Assembly (NCBI GenBank): GCA_002786025.1
Contig: NHNW01000008.1
Span: 124,001-188,000 of the forward strand
Source of the DNA: Zasmidium citrigriseum
Taxonomy: Eukaryota > Ascomycota > Dothideomycetes > Mycosphaerellales > Mycosphaerellaceae
Length of the DNA: 64,000 nucleotides
Reading direction: 5' to 3'
A program made the translations under genes and the position numbers. This document shows positions 1-10,959 of the stretch, in pieces. How positions within the stretch are numbered: the first letter of the stretch is position 1; the number at the start of each line of letters is the position of its first letter. The notes beneath the pieces are model-generated. The model did no database searches and had not been told where the DNA came from. It saw only the letters and a program-made list of their open reading frames with translations.

Positions 1-349
1 AGACAGCGATGAGTCCATGCTGGAAGAAGAGCTTCTTACACCGGAACCAGGGGACGACGACATGGACTTACTATGGAACGACTTTGACGGATCCGAGAGC
101 CAGCGGTTCGTGCGGGACATGATGGGGCACGTGGCGGAGGAGAAACGTGGTTTTCACGTGGGTTACACGCAGGACGACGAGGTTTTGTCTCTATGCGAGA
201 GTGTTGGTTCAATAGCGTTGAATGAGAGAATGGATGTGGCTGTTCGAAGGCCGGATGAGACGATGCCTGTTGAGGATCTGGCGGATGAGAACCTACTTGC
301 CTCGTGGGGAGAAGATGTGGAGGTAGATGAGGAGATGATGCCAATCTAG
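1..349 (+). CDS. 3' end of an unknown acidic protein (5' truncated)
   Basis: The frame is open from base 2 of the window, so the gene begins upstream. At least 115 C-terminal residues are present, ending at a TAG at 347-349. The tail is strongly acidic (runs such as PGDDDMD and GEDVEVDEEMM) and has no membrane segment, signal or motif I recognise. A Met codon at 17 is available, but the preceding in-frame codons (Asp-Ser-Asp-Glu-Ser) have the same acidic character, so 17 is unlikely to be the true start. Acidic C-terminal tails like this occur in many nuclear or scaffold proteins, but no function can be assigned from what is visible. Confidence 0.6.
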   Translation, partial: DSDESMLEEELLTPEPGDDDMDLLWNDFDGSESQRFVRDMMGHVAEEKRGFHVGYTQDDEVLSLCESVGSIALNERMDVAVRRPDETMPVEDLADENLLASWGEDVEVDEEMMPI

Positions 350-2601
350 TCAAGATTGCCTGACAAATGCAAGGCACAAATATTCAGACTACGACTCGCG
401 AGCATGCTTCTAGACTCTTTCCCTACTTGTGAGTTGTTCGCTGTATGGTCGGAAAAGAGGGCAGAGCAGATCCGCAAAATATGCTTTCTCCCAAGCGCCA
501 TGGTTGCGCCATTGGTGCGGGCGGGAAGTCTCAGATCCTTCCCCCGAACTCTATCCGACCTCACCATCGCGCCGTCCGTCTCGATGCAGTCTCTTCCCAT
601 CACTTTTCCATCACCTACCGGCCTGAATCGGGCTCATGAACCAGCGAAGGATTGCCACGAGCCAAGTCCACGAGGTTCGGGTTCTCAACACCGCCAATCG
701 ATGATGAAATTCCTGTCTCATGACCCCAATCCCGAACCCTCAGAAATGCATCTTTCAGTCGGGACGCGCTGCGCTCACTCACCGGCTCACTTCGTATCCG
801 ATTGTTGGTAACGCGAAGCAGCTCATGTCGTACAGGACAGCGAATCGACCAGCATGCGCGCGTTTGAGAAAGGTCTTGGCTCTGCACATGGCCTTCCTCG
901 TCACACGTTGTCAACCAGCAATAGCGACTCCCAAAGCGTTTGGATGTGGGACTCTGTTCATTTATCTGTGTCTCCGCTCATCATGTCGCTCCGCGCGTTG
1001 AGATTGATAACGACGGGAGGTCCAGGATGGGGCAGGACTGATTCCAGAAACAGAGATATCTCCGCATCTCCACTCTTTCGCTACCCACTCCGCCATCCTT
1101 GGGATCGGCCGTAGCCACGAATAGATAGACGCGGATGCGCAGTAGGGATTTGAACGTCGATGCTTTGCTTCTGCGCAAACGTCGGTCGTCTGCAGAAGGA
1201 ACGACCATTGTCCGCATGAAAAGCCGGCCAACAACAGGCGTCACACGGAGAGCAAGTCAGCAGTCGTCTCGACCGGACAAGCACGATACGCGAGGACAAG
1301 CCACCAAAGCGATCCCTCGCATCCGCCGAGATGCAGTCCGCCCACGCAGGCGCCGTGCTCGTCTCTGGGTACGGCTGTCGCACACACTTTCTCGGCTGCC
1401 AGCACCCACTCGTGACTGAAGTGATGCCAGTCTTGGTAGCCGAGCTGTGGCTCGAAAACAGCAGTCCAATGAAACGCGGGTGTGGATGGGACTCGATGCA
1501 CAATGCTTCGTCCGGCTCGCGGCCGTCTGGTTTGTGCTGATCCACCAACGCCACGGAGCCCAGTGCATTCCAGGCTTTCGGCAACCCTGGTGCGCTCACA
1601 TCTCCACGACTCTTCCATCATGGGCCGTTGCTTCTGTCGCTGCACTGGGCGTTTGCCTTTTGCTTCGAGAGTTCCCCAGGCAGGCGGCGGCGGCGGCGAC
1701 ACGGCATGCTCCTGCCGTCCGTCCGGCCAAACAGCAGCGACTGTCATTACCTCGACGCATCTCTGACTTGCGTCGTGCCTTACCTCGTAAAACGAGCATG
1801 CAGTCGCCCGCCGTACCGACTGCGACCTGACCCTTTTCTCACCCATCCTTGACGTCGCCAATCCTCAGCATTGTACGACACTCAATCCGGTGCCCTTGCG
1901 GACGCCAATCCGGGGCGATTGCATCCAACCATATACCCTGAGGACGACATCTTTTCCCTGCAGCCTTTGACACGCAGTCTCTTTGGCCTGAACGACTCTC
2001 TGTGCTCCGCCAAGTCGCAACATCCTCTGCAACTACACCTTGCCATTCTGCTTGTCGTCCTGAAGAAGTCGTCGACCATTCTCCTGCTTGATCGCATCTT
2101 GAAAAAATGCAATGAGTCGACAGTGCTCGCAGTCCATCTCTTCACCTAGACGGCGCCTGGGCTCGGGATTCGTTCTTGCGGGCCCTGGTGTCGCCATCGT
2201 CTTCTCTTGGCTGGGATATCGTTCGAACCTCTTGTCTTTCTGAGATCGAATTGGACGCTCTCTGGATAGCCGGCCTCTCTTGGATGTCTCTACTCTGAGT
2301 CCAGTACAGGTACGTCATCATGCTCTTCTTCTGCCTTGTCGCTCTTGCCTTGAAGTGAGGAAGCGCCCTCGTGCAAACGCTGCTAGCTTCACTTCACTCG
2401 CGCTAGGCAGCCGCTACCGAAACTCAATATTCTCACTCACTATCGACTTCTCGCGACCCTCTCTCCTTCGTTCTGCTTCCGACCACGCCAACGCCACTGC
2501 CATCGCCGCCGGAGCCACGCCTGGAGACCTGGAGATTTTGTCGAGAACAAGCAAGGCTGACTTTTTTCTCGCAGGTAGCTCGAGGGCCATCACGGCGCGC
2601 G
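350..2601. other. Intergenic region, about 2.25 kb
   Basis: No ORF here has a recognisable protein or a convincing exon chain. Open frames at 1241-1861 (-) and 1447-1830 (+) overlap each other and are rich in Arg, Ser and Pro, as expected for shadows in GC-rich DNA. The right part (about 1850-2601), with pyrimidine-rich stretches, probably contains the promoter and 5' leader of the MHYT gene. Confidence 0.5.
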
Positions 2602-5156
2602 ATGGAGAAGTTCACGAAGGGCGACGTTGTTCCCGCCCACTTTAACACAGGCATCGTCGCGGCCTCCTACTTCGCAAGCCTGTGCGGATGCCTCCTCACT
2701 GTGGAGCTGCTCCACCGTCGTGGAACCGGCCTTAAATCCAAGCGCAGCTGGTGAGTAAGACCACCATCACATCAGACCAACACTGACACTATCTCAGGTA
2801 TGAGACGTTTGCCTGTGCCGTTGCGATGGGCCTCGTGGGCATCTGGTGCATGCATTTCATCGGAAATCGTGCGATTGTCCTTGACCAGAACCAGCCAGAA
2901 ATCCAGCTCGTCTACAGCTCTGGCTACACCGTCCTCTCACTCATCCTGCCACTGTTCGGACTCATGGGCGCGTTTGCTTTGGCTGAGACAGTCAATCAGA
3001 ATCCGCTGTACCACTGGACAACACTTGTGTGCACCGGCGTCTGCGCAGGCCTTTCAATCGTTGGCATGCACTACGTGGCGAATAAGGGCGTCACAAACTA
3101 CAAGCTCGCGTACAGCACCCGCTTCATGGCCGCTTCCTTCGTCATCGCAATCGGTGACTGCTTGACGGTTCTGGTCCTGTTCTACAGCCTCCGAGAGAAG
3201 TGGATCAGCTCCTGGTGGAAGCGAATCCTCTGCGCCATGTCTCTTGCTGGAGGGGTCTCAGCTATGCACTTCACTGCATCGACGCACTGCACGTACACGT
3301 TGGATCACCCAAACAGCCCAGCAGACGTCACAGCTCGAGACTCTCAGGTCATCATCGCCGGTGTGATGTGTGGGACCGCGGCTTTAGCTGTCTTCTGCTT
3401 CCTCATCTACACCCACTGGCGCAACCGCATGTTTAAGAGCCGTGCGCAGCAGATTACTCTGGCATGTGCCATTTTCGACCCTGCCGGCCGTATTCTCGTC
3501 ACTACTGAAGGAGTACTTCCATCGAAGAAGATCACGACAAAGTACAACCACCGAACCTTCGACGAGGAGTTCGACGAGGCCCACCCCGTGTTTCAATGGG
3601 TATTTCGAGTTACGCACAACTGGCAGGGCGTCGGCGAATTGATCCCAAAGATGAAGAGCCATCTCAGCGCCCAGAAAGGTAGCAGCATTATGATAGTCGA
3701 CTCGCGACCAAGCAGCTCGCAGTCAAGCGCCATATACTCCGAAGACACCTACGACGACTACGCAAAGATTTTCAAAGAGCGCTTCTGCACAGCAGCGTCT
3801 GCGATGGCAAAGTCTATGCACTGGCCGATTGAGAAGCTTGGGGTGCTCTACGACAGGATCATCGAGACAGGCGTACTGCAGCAAGAAGACAAGGGCAGCA
3901 AGCGCAATACTTTGACTGGATGTCGCTATCGGGATGCACCAGACTACGAGGCTTCCATCAAGACCAGCCTGTTTGGCAAAGGCCAAGTCATGTTCATCAC
4001 GCGCGAGGTCAATCAGATGGACGCGGACAGGTTGCTTGAATCTGGCTTCAGGTTCGCACACATACAGCAAGTCGGCAGACCCATGGCCCAGGCGATGCAG
4101 ATCCCGCTCGCGACTCTCGAAACACACATCTCCGGTCTGAAGCGCTATGTTAAGAACTTGGGTCCAGTCGACAAGCAGGGCACATATCTTGCATTTTACG
4201 CACTGGTCCCGAAGCCGCATCACAAGGGCTTTGACATTGTTGTCAAGAAGGACAAGCTTGATCAGCTGCCGGACGTGAAGCTCTTGAATGGAGCGCCCGA
4301 GCCATGGCAGATGGACATACTCAGCAAACTTGACGGTGACCGCCTTGACATGGTCTTGGCCAAGCTCGATGACCGCACCGGCAAATACGGCATTCCCATG
4401 ATCCACTTGCGCGAGCGACGCTTCGTGTCGACCCTCTTGGCAGCTATCATCACTCTCACACAGCCTTTCCCGAACGAGTGGAAGAAAGAGGCTAAGTTCT
4501 GGTTTCGGCAGCTGGTGGCTCACTATTCGTTCGGACAGCCAACTCCAACGTTGCTCTTCAGCTTCACGGTCATCGGCGACATGCATGCTTCGATTGATTC
4601 CTCTGACGTGCTTACTCGCACTCCGAAGACGTTCTTCGAGGCCCGTCATCGCTGCTACACTGGATCTCCTGACCACGCTCTTCTCGCTCGCGACATCTTT
4701 CAGGAATTCGAACCTCTGTTCGCCAAGCGTCATCCCAGACAGAATCGACTTGGAAAGCTGTCGGTCAGCCTCCCGGGCAATCCTCTGACGTCCTCCAAGG
4801 GTGTCAAAGCTGGCAGTCCGCGCAGCTCTGGTTCTCGTGGCAGCAGTGTCAAGCACTCTGATGACAACTCCTCCATGCATGAGCTTGTCGACAAGCCAAT
4901 CCATACGTCAGACTCCAGCAGCCCCCCGCGCAATGGCAATCAATGGGGCGGCATCTTGGTTAATAGCGAGACGACGATCCAGCGCGACAGCGCCAACGGC
5001 TTCCCGAACGGAGGCTTCGCAGCAAACACGCCGATGGGGATGCAATCTACTGTCACCGCGAGGACTGCCATCGGCACCGCCGAGGCCGAGGTGACCTTCG
5101 CCAACGAGCTGTTCCAGATCACGAAGGCCCGCTTCATGCCGGCCAACAGGTCCTAA
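2602..5156 (+). CDS. MHYT-domain seven-helix sensor-like membrane protein
   Basis: Two exons, 2602-2750 and 2798-5156, give 835 residues. The 47-base intron has GTGAGT and CTCAG ends and splits a Trp codon. The N-terminal 250 residues hold about seven hydrophobic helices with the three repeated metal-ligand motifs of MHYT domains: WCMHFIG at 66-72, GMHYVAN at 139-145 and AMHFTAS at 205-211. Bacterial MHYT domains are proposed to bind copper and sense diatomic gases or redox state at the membrane. Here the domain is followed by a soluble region of more than 550 residues with no GGDEF, EAL or kinase motif that I can see, and by a Ser/Gly-rich low-complexity stretch near residues 670-740. This layout is common in filamentous ascomycetes, but the output is unknown. 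The short exon 1 supplies the first helix, which favours this start. Confidence 0.9.
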
Positions 5157-6436
5157 GCGAGCGAGTATCGACACCGATACGTATGACGACGACGAACGAA
5201 GCACAGACACCTGACTTTTCCCTTTCTTTTCACGAGGCAAAGAGCCAGACTATGAGTACAAGACGAACACACAGCAGCAAAAGCATGGAATGGAGAAAAG
5301 AGGCGTAGATTCTTTCCCAGGGCGGCAACTTTCTTCCTCACAGAGATACCCCACCAACGAGTGCTTTTTGACTTTGGCTTGCAAGATGAGTCCTACGATG
5401 GATGGAACGGACAGGCATTGGGAGTTTTGAGGAGCACAAAAGGAAGGATTACGGATGATTGATTAACTCAATGGCTCCCTAGGGAAGGAGAGGTTGTAAC
5501 ATAAGCACAGCGAGACACCGACAGACACAGGCAGACAGCGGCAGACAGGCAGAGAAAATCGAAGGGCACAGATTGCTTCTTCACCGACTGAGTATCTTCG
5601 TTTGAACGGTGAGCATTGAGCTGAATAATGTGCAGGTGAGGCTATCGATAAGGACGCATATGCAGGGACTTGCTCCGGGAGATCGGCAAACCACGGACTG
5701 CCGCTTCCTTCCCCGAAAGGACCCTGCATGAGGATGCTGGTCGGAGCACTTCACTTCAGCTGCACTTTTTCTGGAGATATCGAAATGATAAGAATCCTGG
5801 AGCCACGACATTGAGAAGAATGATGAGCATTGCTGTGGTTGGACCAGTCGCCAGTCCTTCGATGATGCTCTTCCATCAAAAACTTCCCCAGATTTCATCA
5901 CCGCCTGGTGGCCCCGGTTCCAGGATGGCATGTGCTTCCCAGGATGCGGTGTGAAAGATGTGAGACTTCGGTTCGACCCGCCGGCGGCGGCGACGGCGCC
6001 ATCCACGCCTCACTTTCTTCGAATCTCACCCAGGTCCCTTGTCGACACAAAGGGTTCAGCTGCCGCCGGGGAGATAAAGGTATAGATAGGTAAGGCCCGC
6101 CGTCGACGACTTTTCTTTGTTTCTTGAAGTACTTGGGGTCGAAATCCAGTCACGCGAGCGATTGTGTATATTTGGAACAAAGACGAGGGAGATTGTGGAG
6201 AGATAGCTGGAGAAGAGGGAGAGGTATGTTAATTTCTCGCTCGCTGGAGGTTGTCGTTCCGCAAACTTACGTTCGCTTCTGTCTTTTTAGTTCTCCCATT
6301 GCTCTTGACGAGCAGACGTACATACATTCGCTTCTAGTACATCCCACTATTTCACAGCGACTGGATCGCTCCCAACGAAACAAGCCCCAAACATCGAAAC
6401 CGGAATCAATACCAAACGAAACGAAAAGAAAGCAAA
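5157..6436. other. Intergenic region, about 1.3 kb
   Basis: The left part is probably the 3' UTR of the MHYT gene; the right part is the promoter and leader of the small ORF at 6437. A C/A-rich tract of GACAGACA-type units lies at about 5510-5550. No supportable gene was seen. Confidence 0.4.
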
Positions 6437-6658
6437 ATGTGCTCCTACACCTACCTGTACTATTACTGCGGCCACGACTACTACATACTCTCCGACAGTA
6501 TCGAGTTCTGCAGCAACCGCTATCTCTCCGGCTACTCGGTCGACGTCTGGACGATCGACATGTGCAAGGACAAGGTCGTGGAGTGTTATGGACTGAGTCG
6601 GTACTACTGTACCGAGTGTAGTGAGGATCATACGTTGGAGTATGAGTTGGAGGAGTAA
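6437..6658 (+). CDS. Small Tyr/Cys-rich protein, 73 aa, possible zinc-binding
   Basis: A single-exon ORF whose ATG follows a run of A (AGCAAAATG), a good fungal start context. The product is unusually rich in Tyr (about 13) and Cys (8) and acidic at the C terminus. It begins MCSYTYLYYYCGHDYY and continues with further Cys residues near 26, 43, 50, 58 and 61, ending SEDHTLEYELEE. There is no signal peptide, so it is not a typical secreted effector. A short N-terminal block of Tyr, Cys and a CGH triplet is common in small uncharacterised ascomycete proteins and could bind zinc. A transcript leader of several hundred bases would be needed upstream. Function unknown; expression data would settle whether it is real. 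Confidence 0.55.
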   Translation: MCSYTYLYYYCGHDYYILSDSIEFCSNRYLSGYSVDVWTIDMCKDKVVECYGLSRYYCTECSEDHTLEYELEE

Positions 6659-8170
6659 GGCTGAATATTTGAAAGAGATTTGAGAAAGAAGGGTAGCAAG
6701 AGAATGGGATTGATATTTTGTGATGGGTACTTTGAGCGAGCGAGATGCGTTTGTGGCGTTTAATTTGGATCAGGATTCGGACAGGGAAACGTGCTTCTTT
6801 CTCCATTCCATCCCCTTCCCTTGCATTTTAATTCTGTATTTTGGTTTTTGGTATGTTCAAGCCTGAAAGAGACAGCCAAAGTAAGTCTCACTGAGAGAAA
6901 GCTTAATGGCACAGAGGCTAATATCTTCCTCACTAGGATCAGCTCTGCTGTCAGATCGACCTTGAGACGAAACTTGCCCAAGCACTTTGAATTGCCGCAC
7001 TGGCTTTACGAAATTCTGATGGATCACAGTACGAGGTCCACGGGTCACGAAGAGCCAAAGTCACGGCAGCGTGTGAACGCCTTACACATCCTGTGTCCCT
7101 TGGTCATTCAGTCGCACTCTGAGAATCTATCACGCTAGCAGCAAAGAACTTCCGTCAATGATCAACACAACAGTCTCGGTCTCGATCTCGGCAACACCAT
7201 CAGAGCGGCAAGGCTGATCGTCTGACCCTATCCGAAGCTAGTCAGCAAGATTCATGGCGCTCTGGCTATCCTCAGGAGCTGTTGAGCAAGATTCCCCTTA
7301 GAGCTTCCCAAGGCCTCGAGTACTTCTCAATCCGACCGGACACTTAGTCGTGTTTTACGATTCAACCACACTGGCAGCGGAACATTCTTTAGTCGAGCGA
7401 CAAGTGGTTTCGCTCTGGATCCGGGCAATATTTTCCGAGGTTGCACTGTCGATATCTGAAAGCTAGTCAGCAACCCGGACCTGATCGAAGGTCTTGGCAG
7501 GTTTCGATGTTCCTTTGGATGATACCATTCTATCTTCATATCCGGTTCGTATAACGGTCTATTGTCAGAACGCCGTGTCTCTTGCGGGACAGCCTAGACG
7601 ACAGCAATGGCAAATGACTTTCGGCGGCAGCCTTCCGTCACAGGAATGGCTATTCTCCGACATAGTCTCCCGTGGCCTCGTTATCTGGGCGTGTTTCCAG
7701 ACACTCTTGTAGAACGACCGATTGATCCGGCTGTCAAAATGGTCAGTACAACCAACCCCTCTTTCGAAGTGGTATACCGTACACAGACTAATGAAACACC
7801 CAGGTTACAGAAATAGGTCTACCTTTTAGGTTGCACTGAAACATGGTATAGCCCCTTCTATTATAATGCAACTATAACGAAGCTATCCTACAGCAATGCA
7901 ACCTATCCCCACAGTTGCTTTGGGTAGAACTAGTCGAGCTTACTGCAGTAGGAAACGGAAGATTGTCGATCACATCGAAGCTTGGCCGAATGCAGCTCCA
8001 CCAGGCCTATCGAGGTCGATAGCAGATCTCTTTAGCCGGCAGCGATACCTCAAGATGGAACTGTCGTATCCTGACTCGGAACATGTGGACGATCGGTATG
8101 GAGAAGATATAGAAGCCAGCCCGGCGGTCTCACGCTTTCAACCACGAGCATTGCTTGAGGGCGCAGCAAG
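6659..8170. other. Intergenic region, about 1.5 kb
   Basis: No convincing coding frame. The sequence GCTAGTCAGCAA occurs twice (near 7239 and 7463), each time after a pyrimidine-poor stretch. It could be coincidence or the trace of an old local duplication. The right third is the probable promoter of the secreted GH18-like gene. Confidence 0.35.
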
Positions 8171-9070
8171 ATGGTCTCCTTCAATGGCTTTACGGGCTTT
8201 GCCAAAGCTGCGCTTCTTATCACGCTACTCCTTTCGACCAGCTATGCCCAGGACTCTGACGTCAAGGTCATGTACCTCTTCAAAGACCCTGCCCTCTCCA
8301 ACAACACCGCCATCAAAACCACCGGCTTCAACACCGCCGTGATCTTCGCCCTCAACATTCAAGAAAACGGCGACATAGTCTACCCGCTCTCAGCACTAGG
8401 AGGCGGCTCACCAGACGTAACACTCATCAGCAACGGCACATACGTCGGAGGCTCCAAATACGCCGACCTGATCAAAGGCTACAAGACCGGCGACACGATG
8501 ATCAACCGCGTGGAAGCAACCGTCGGTCCTGCAACACTCATCCGCGATATGATCAACGCCAACGGCACCGGCTCCTCAACAACTCTCTACCAAAGCCTTG
8601 CAACGCTCAAAGATGCATGGGATCTGGACGCTATCAACAACGACGACGAGTCCCTCTACGATGTCCCCAGCACCGTTGCCTTCGCACAGATGCTGGGCCA
8701 GATCGGATACAAATACACCGGAGCCCCGTACACCAACATTCCCTTCTGGCAGTCCGTCGTCAGCCAGGTCAATGGCAACAGCACTGGGCTCTTGGATCGG
8801 ATGTACCTGCAATGCTATGACGGCGGAGCAGGGAATGATCCGGGCGAGTGGCAGAACGGTCTTGGAATGAAGGTCGTGCCGTTGCTTTGGGTGGTCAATG
8901 ATGCAAAGCCGGAGTTTGGTAAGACGCCTGAGCAATGTCAGGCGCAGTTTGAGACGTGGGAGGAGGCTGATCAGTTGGCTGGGGGTGGGTATTGGAATGA
9001 TTACGATATTGAGAAGTTGGATTCGAGTTATACGGCTTACGGGGGTGCTTTGGATGCTGTGTTCGGTTGA
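8171..9070 (+). CDS. Secreted GH18-like (TIM-barrel) protein
   Basis: An intronless 299-residue protein. Residues 1-26 form a signal peptide: a basic start, hydrophobic core AALLITLLLS and cleavage after SYAQ. The mature part begins with a strand-like segment (VKVMYLFKD), then FNTAVIFALNI and, near residue 155, WDLDAINNDDES, which looks like a variant of the DxxDxDxE strand-4 motif of family 18 glycosidases. Later blocks (PFWQSVVSQVN, LLDRMYLQCYDGGAGNDP, VVPLLWVVND) fit later barrel strands. Several N-glycosylation sequons are present. It is probably extracellular and acts on, or binds, a polysaccharide, but the classical chitinase motif is not exact, so enzyme activity is not assured. Similar fungal proteins are often left as hypothetical. 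Confidence 0.75.
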   Translation: MVSFNGFTGFAKAALLITLLLSTSYAQDSDVKVMYLFKDPALSNNTAIKTTGFNTAVIFALNIQENGDIVYPLSALGGGSPDVTLISNGTYVGGSKYADLIKGYKTGDTMINRVEATVGPATLIRDMINANGTGSSTTLYQSLATLKDAWDLDAINNDDESLYDVPSTVAFAQMLGQIGYKYTGAPYTNIPFWQSVVSQVNGNSTGLLDRMYLQCYDGGAGNDPGEWQNGLGMKVVPLLWVVNDAKPEFGKTPEQCQAQFETWEEADQLAGGGYWNDYDIEKLDSSYTAYGGALDAVFG

Positions 9071-9328
9071 AGGGTTGGGACTTGGTGGCTTTGAAATGAC
9101 TTGGTGTCGAGTGCGCAGCAACCTCCATTATCACCAGCTTAGAGTCGAAAGATGAGCAACGAGTATGATGGCTTGAACAATGAAAGACAACAAAGACTTC
9201 GACACAATCATCTAACATTGGCTCCTCAATTTCGAAGGCTCAAAGTCGAACCCCACAGCTGCCACCGCTCATACAGCCCATTTGCCAATATAGCGCCTCC
9301 AAAGCGTCAAATCGGATCCCCCAACATC

Positions 9329-10358
9329 TTAGTACTGTCCAGGATAAGGTCTCCAAGGTCTCTTGATGTTGTTGCGGTCCTTCTCCATCCGTACGAGCCC
9401 AAAGGCAGTCTTCTCGATGTTCTTCTGCATGTCGTAGAAATCCTGAAGAGTCAGCTTCTTCCGAGCCTTGGCTTTCTCATCACTGCCGTGGTATTTGACA
9501 AAGGTCGAGAAACAGCTGTCGATGGCTTCCGTCACGACTTTGGAGAACTTCTCCGGGTCGTCGAGTATGTGGTTCTCATCGTCTGAGTGGTCGCGTATGA
9601 TCAGCGTCTTCTCGCCTGCCTTAAGATCGATCTCGATCTCGACCATGGTGTATTCTTCTTCTCTCCAGGGGCGGGCATGACCGTAATAGTGGAACCAGAC
9701 TGTCCAGTGGAATTTGCAGATGTCGCCTAGATCGGCGGCGGATAGTTTCTTGAGGAACTGGAGCGTAGCTGTGTCGAACGGCAATTCTTGTCTGCGACTA
9801 TCGACCTTGTTGGCCATAGACAACTCGAACTGCGTGGTTCGATAGAACAGAGGGAGCAGCTCGGTTCTGACAATTCGGCAGGTCTTGGAGAGAGGAGGCT
9901 GGTTCGGGTGACCGAGCCGTTCGGGAAGTGAGGCCAAGCTGGGGTCTTGATGAGCATATCTTTCCAAATAGTAAAATGTTGTAGACGGGAACTTACTACC
10001 AGCCATAGACTTGACACCGCAACTCAGGAGACAGATTCATAAAGCGGGTAAAGGTGCGCTTCTTGTCGGCCGCCTCCAGAAGCTGAACTAATCTGTCTCT
10101 GCTGACGGCCTTCTTCGAGCGTATGAGCTGACGGTCGACAGCGAACTTGTGAAGTTCCTCAGTCGTGCATTTGTTGTAATGCGGCAGCTGGCAGACGATG
10201 CGACGGGCGAGGCCGGTGAAGTCGAAGTTGAGCACCTGGCGTTTGAAGGCCTTCTTTGGGACACGGCAGCCTGCTTTCCGGAAGAGCTCGTCCATGTCGC
10301 CAATCAAGGAACCCATGCTCCAGTACTCGTCGCCGTACGCACGACGACGAGGCCTCAT
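9329..10358 (-). CDS. Paralogue A: YW / SAP-like / 2EXR-type protein
   Basis: Two exons (10358-9997 and 9938-9329) with a 58-base GTAAGT...CAG intron give 323 residues. Order of parts: a YW pair at residues 12-13; a helical segment up to about residue 60; a SAP-like helix-loop-helix starting CTTEELHKFAVDRQL and ending LVQLLEAADK; an F-box/2EXR-like core with FMNLSPELRCQVYGW, then NQPPLSKTCRIVRTELLPLFY; a mixed C-terminal region; and a final helix KLTLQDFYDMQKNIEK. The intron falls inside the core at a Tyr codon, exactly as in paralogue B. There is no signal or membrane segment. The 2EXR/F-box-like core suggests a protein-interaction role, possibly as a ubiquitin-ligase adaptor; that is inference. 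A shares a promoter segment with B. Confidence 0.82.
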
Positions 10359-10959
10359 TGTGTTCGTGGTTTGTTGGTTGTCGAACCTTGTGCTTGAGGT
10401 CGTGGTGCTCGAGGGGCAGGGGAATGGAGAGCGAGTCGAGGGAAGCGGGCTTTTTCAAGTTCTAGCTACGCGACCACGCGAGATAAGGCTCGTCCCGCTC
10501 TGAATGTTTGTTACGCTAGCGGGTCTTGGCAATCACATGATACTCGAACTCATTCACTACTGGAATCACGACGAAGCCACGTAGATCTAGAGACCATGAC
10601 AAAAGCAGTAATTGGCTGTTTATTTGAGTTTGCACCTCCGGCAAGACCGGATTTCCATAGACAGGCTACCGTATCCCAATCTACGATTCAATCCGCAGCG
10701 AAGGGCAGATTGCTCGGCTTGCCTACGAAACGCTAGTATCTAATCTGCAACTTTGTCGCTGTAGATTGTCCGCAGAGTCGCAGAGGTATGTAGCCTTGGC
10801 CCACCTCTGGAAACCGATACTTGCGAAGCCGGCTGCGGGTTCAAATAAACAGGCCCTAACTCTCCAATCCTTTCCTCGTTGTCATTTCAACTCCTTGACA
10901 GACACCACGACCAACCCTCCCCCGCTTGCGTTTTGTAGAATCTAGCGACCATCTTCGAC
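10359..10959. other. Intergenic region between paralogues A and B
   Basis: Holds the leader of paralogue A and a segment at 10478-10542 that is duplicated in front of paralogue B. The rest, up to 10959, shows no gene. Confidence 0.5.
10478..10542 (-). promoter_or_regulatory. Duplicated promoter segment, copy upstream of A
   Basis: About 65 bases lying 120-184 bases before the ATG of paralogue A match 12101-12164 upstream of paralogue B. Both contain GCGAGATA at the left, a TCCCGCTC block, GCTAG-GGGTCTTGGC and finally CAATCACATGATA; the last part, GGGTCTTGGCAATCACATGATA, is unbroken in both. The rest differs mainly by single substitutions. CACATG could be an E-box-like site. This is either a conserved control element or the remains of the duplication that made A and B. 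Confidence 0.6.

Noticed and set aside
1085..1160. tRNA-like pieces on the minus strand: GGATGGCGGAGTGGGTAGCG and GTTCAAATCCC
   Set aside because: The T-loop-like piece lies 5' of the D-arm-like piece on that strand, the wrong order, and no acceptor stem pairs.
1241..1861. 206-codon minus-strand ORF
   Set aside because: Overlaps other frames of similar length, low-complexity Arg/Ser/Pro composition, no recognisable motif.
3723..4904. 393-codon minus-strand ORF
   Set aside because: Exactly antisense to the MHYT gene, whose own frame is supported by domain and intron; a codon-bias shadow.
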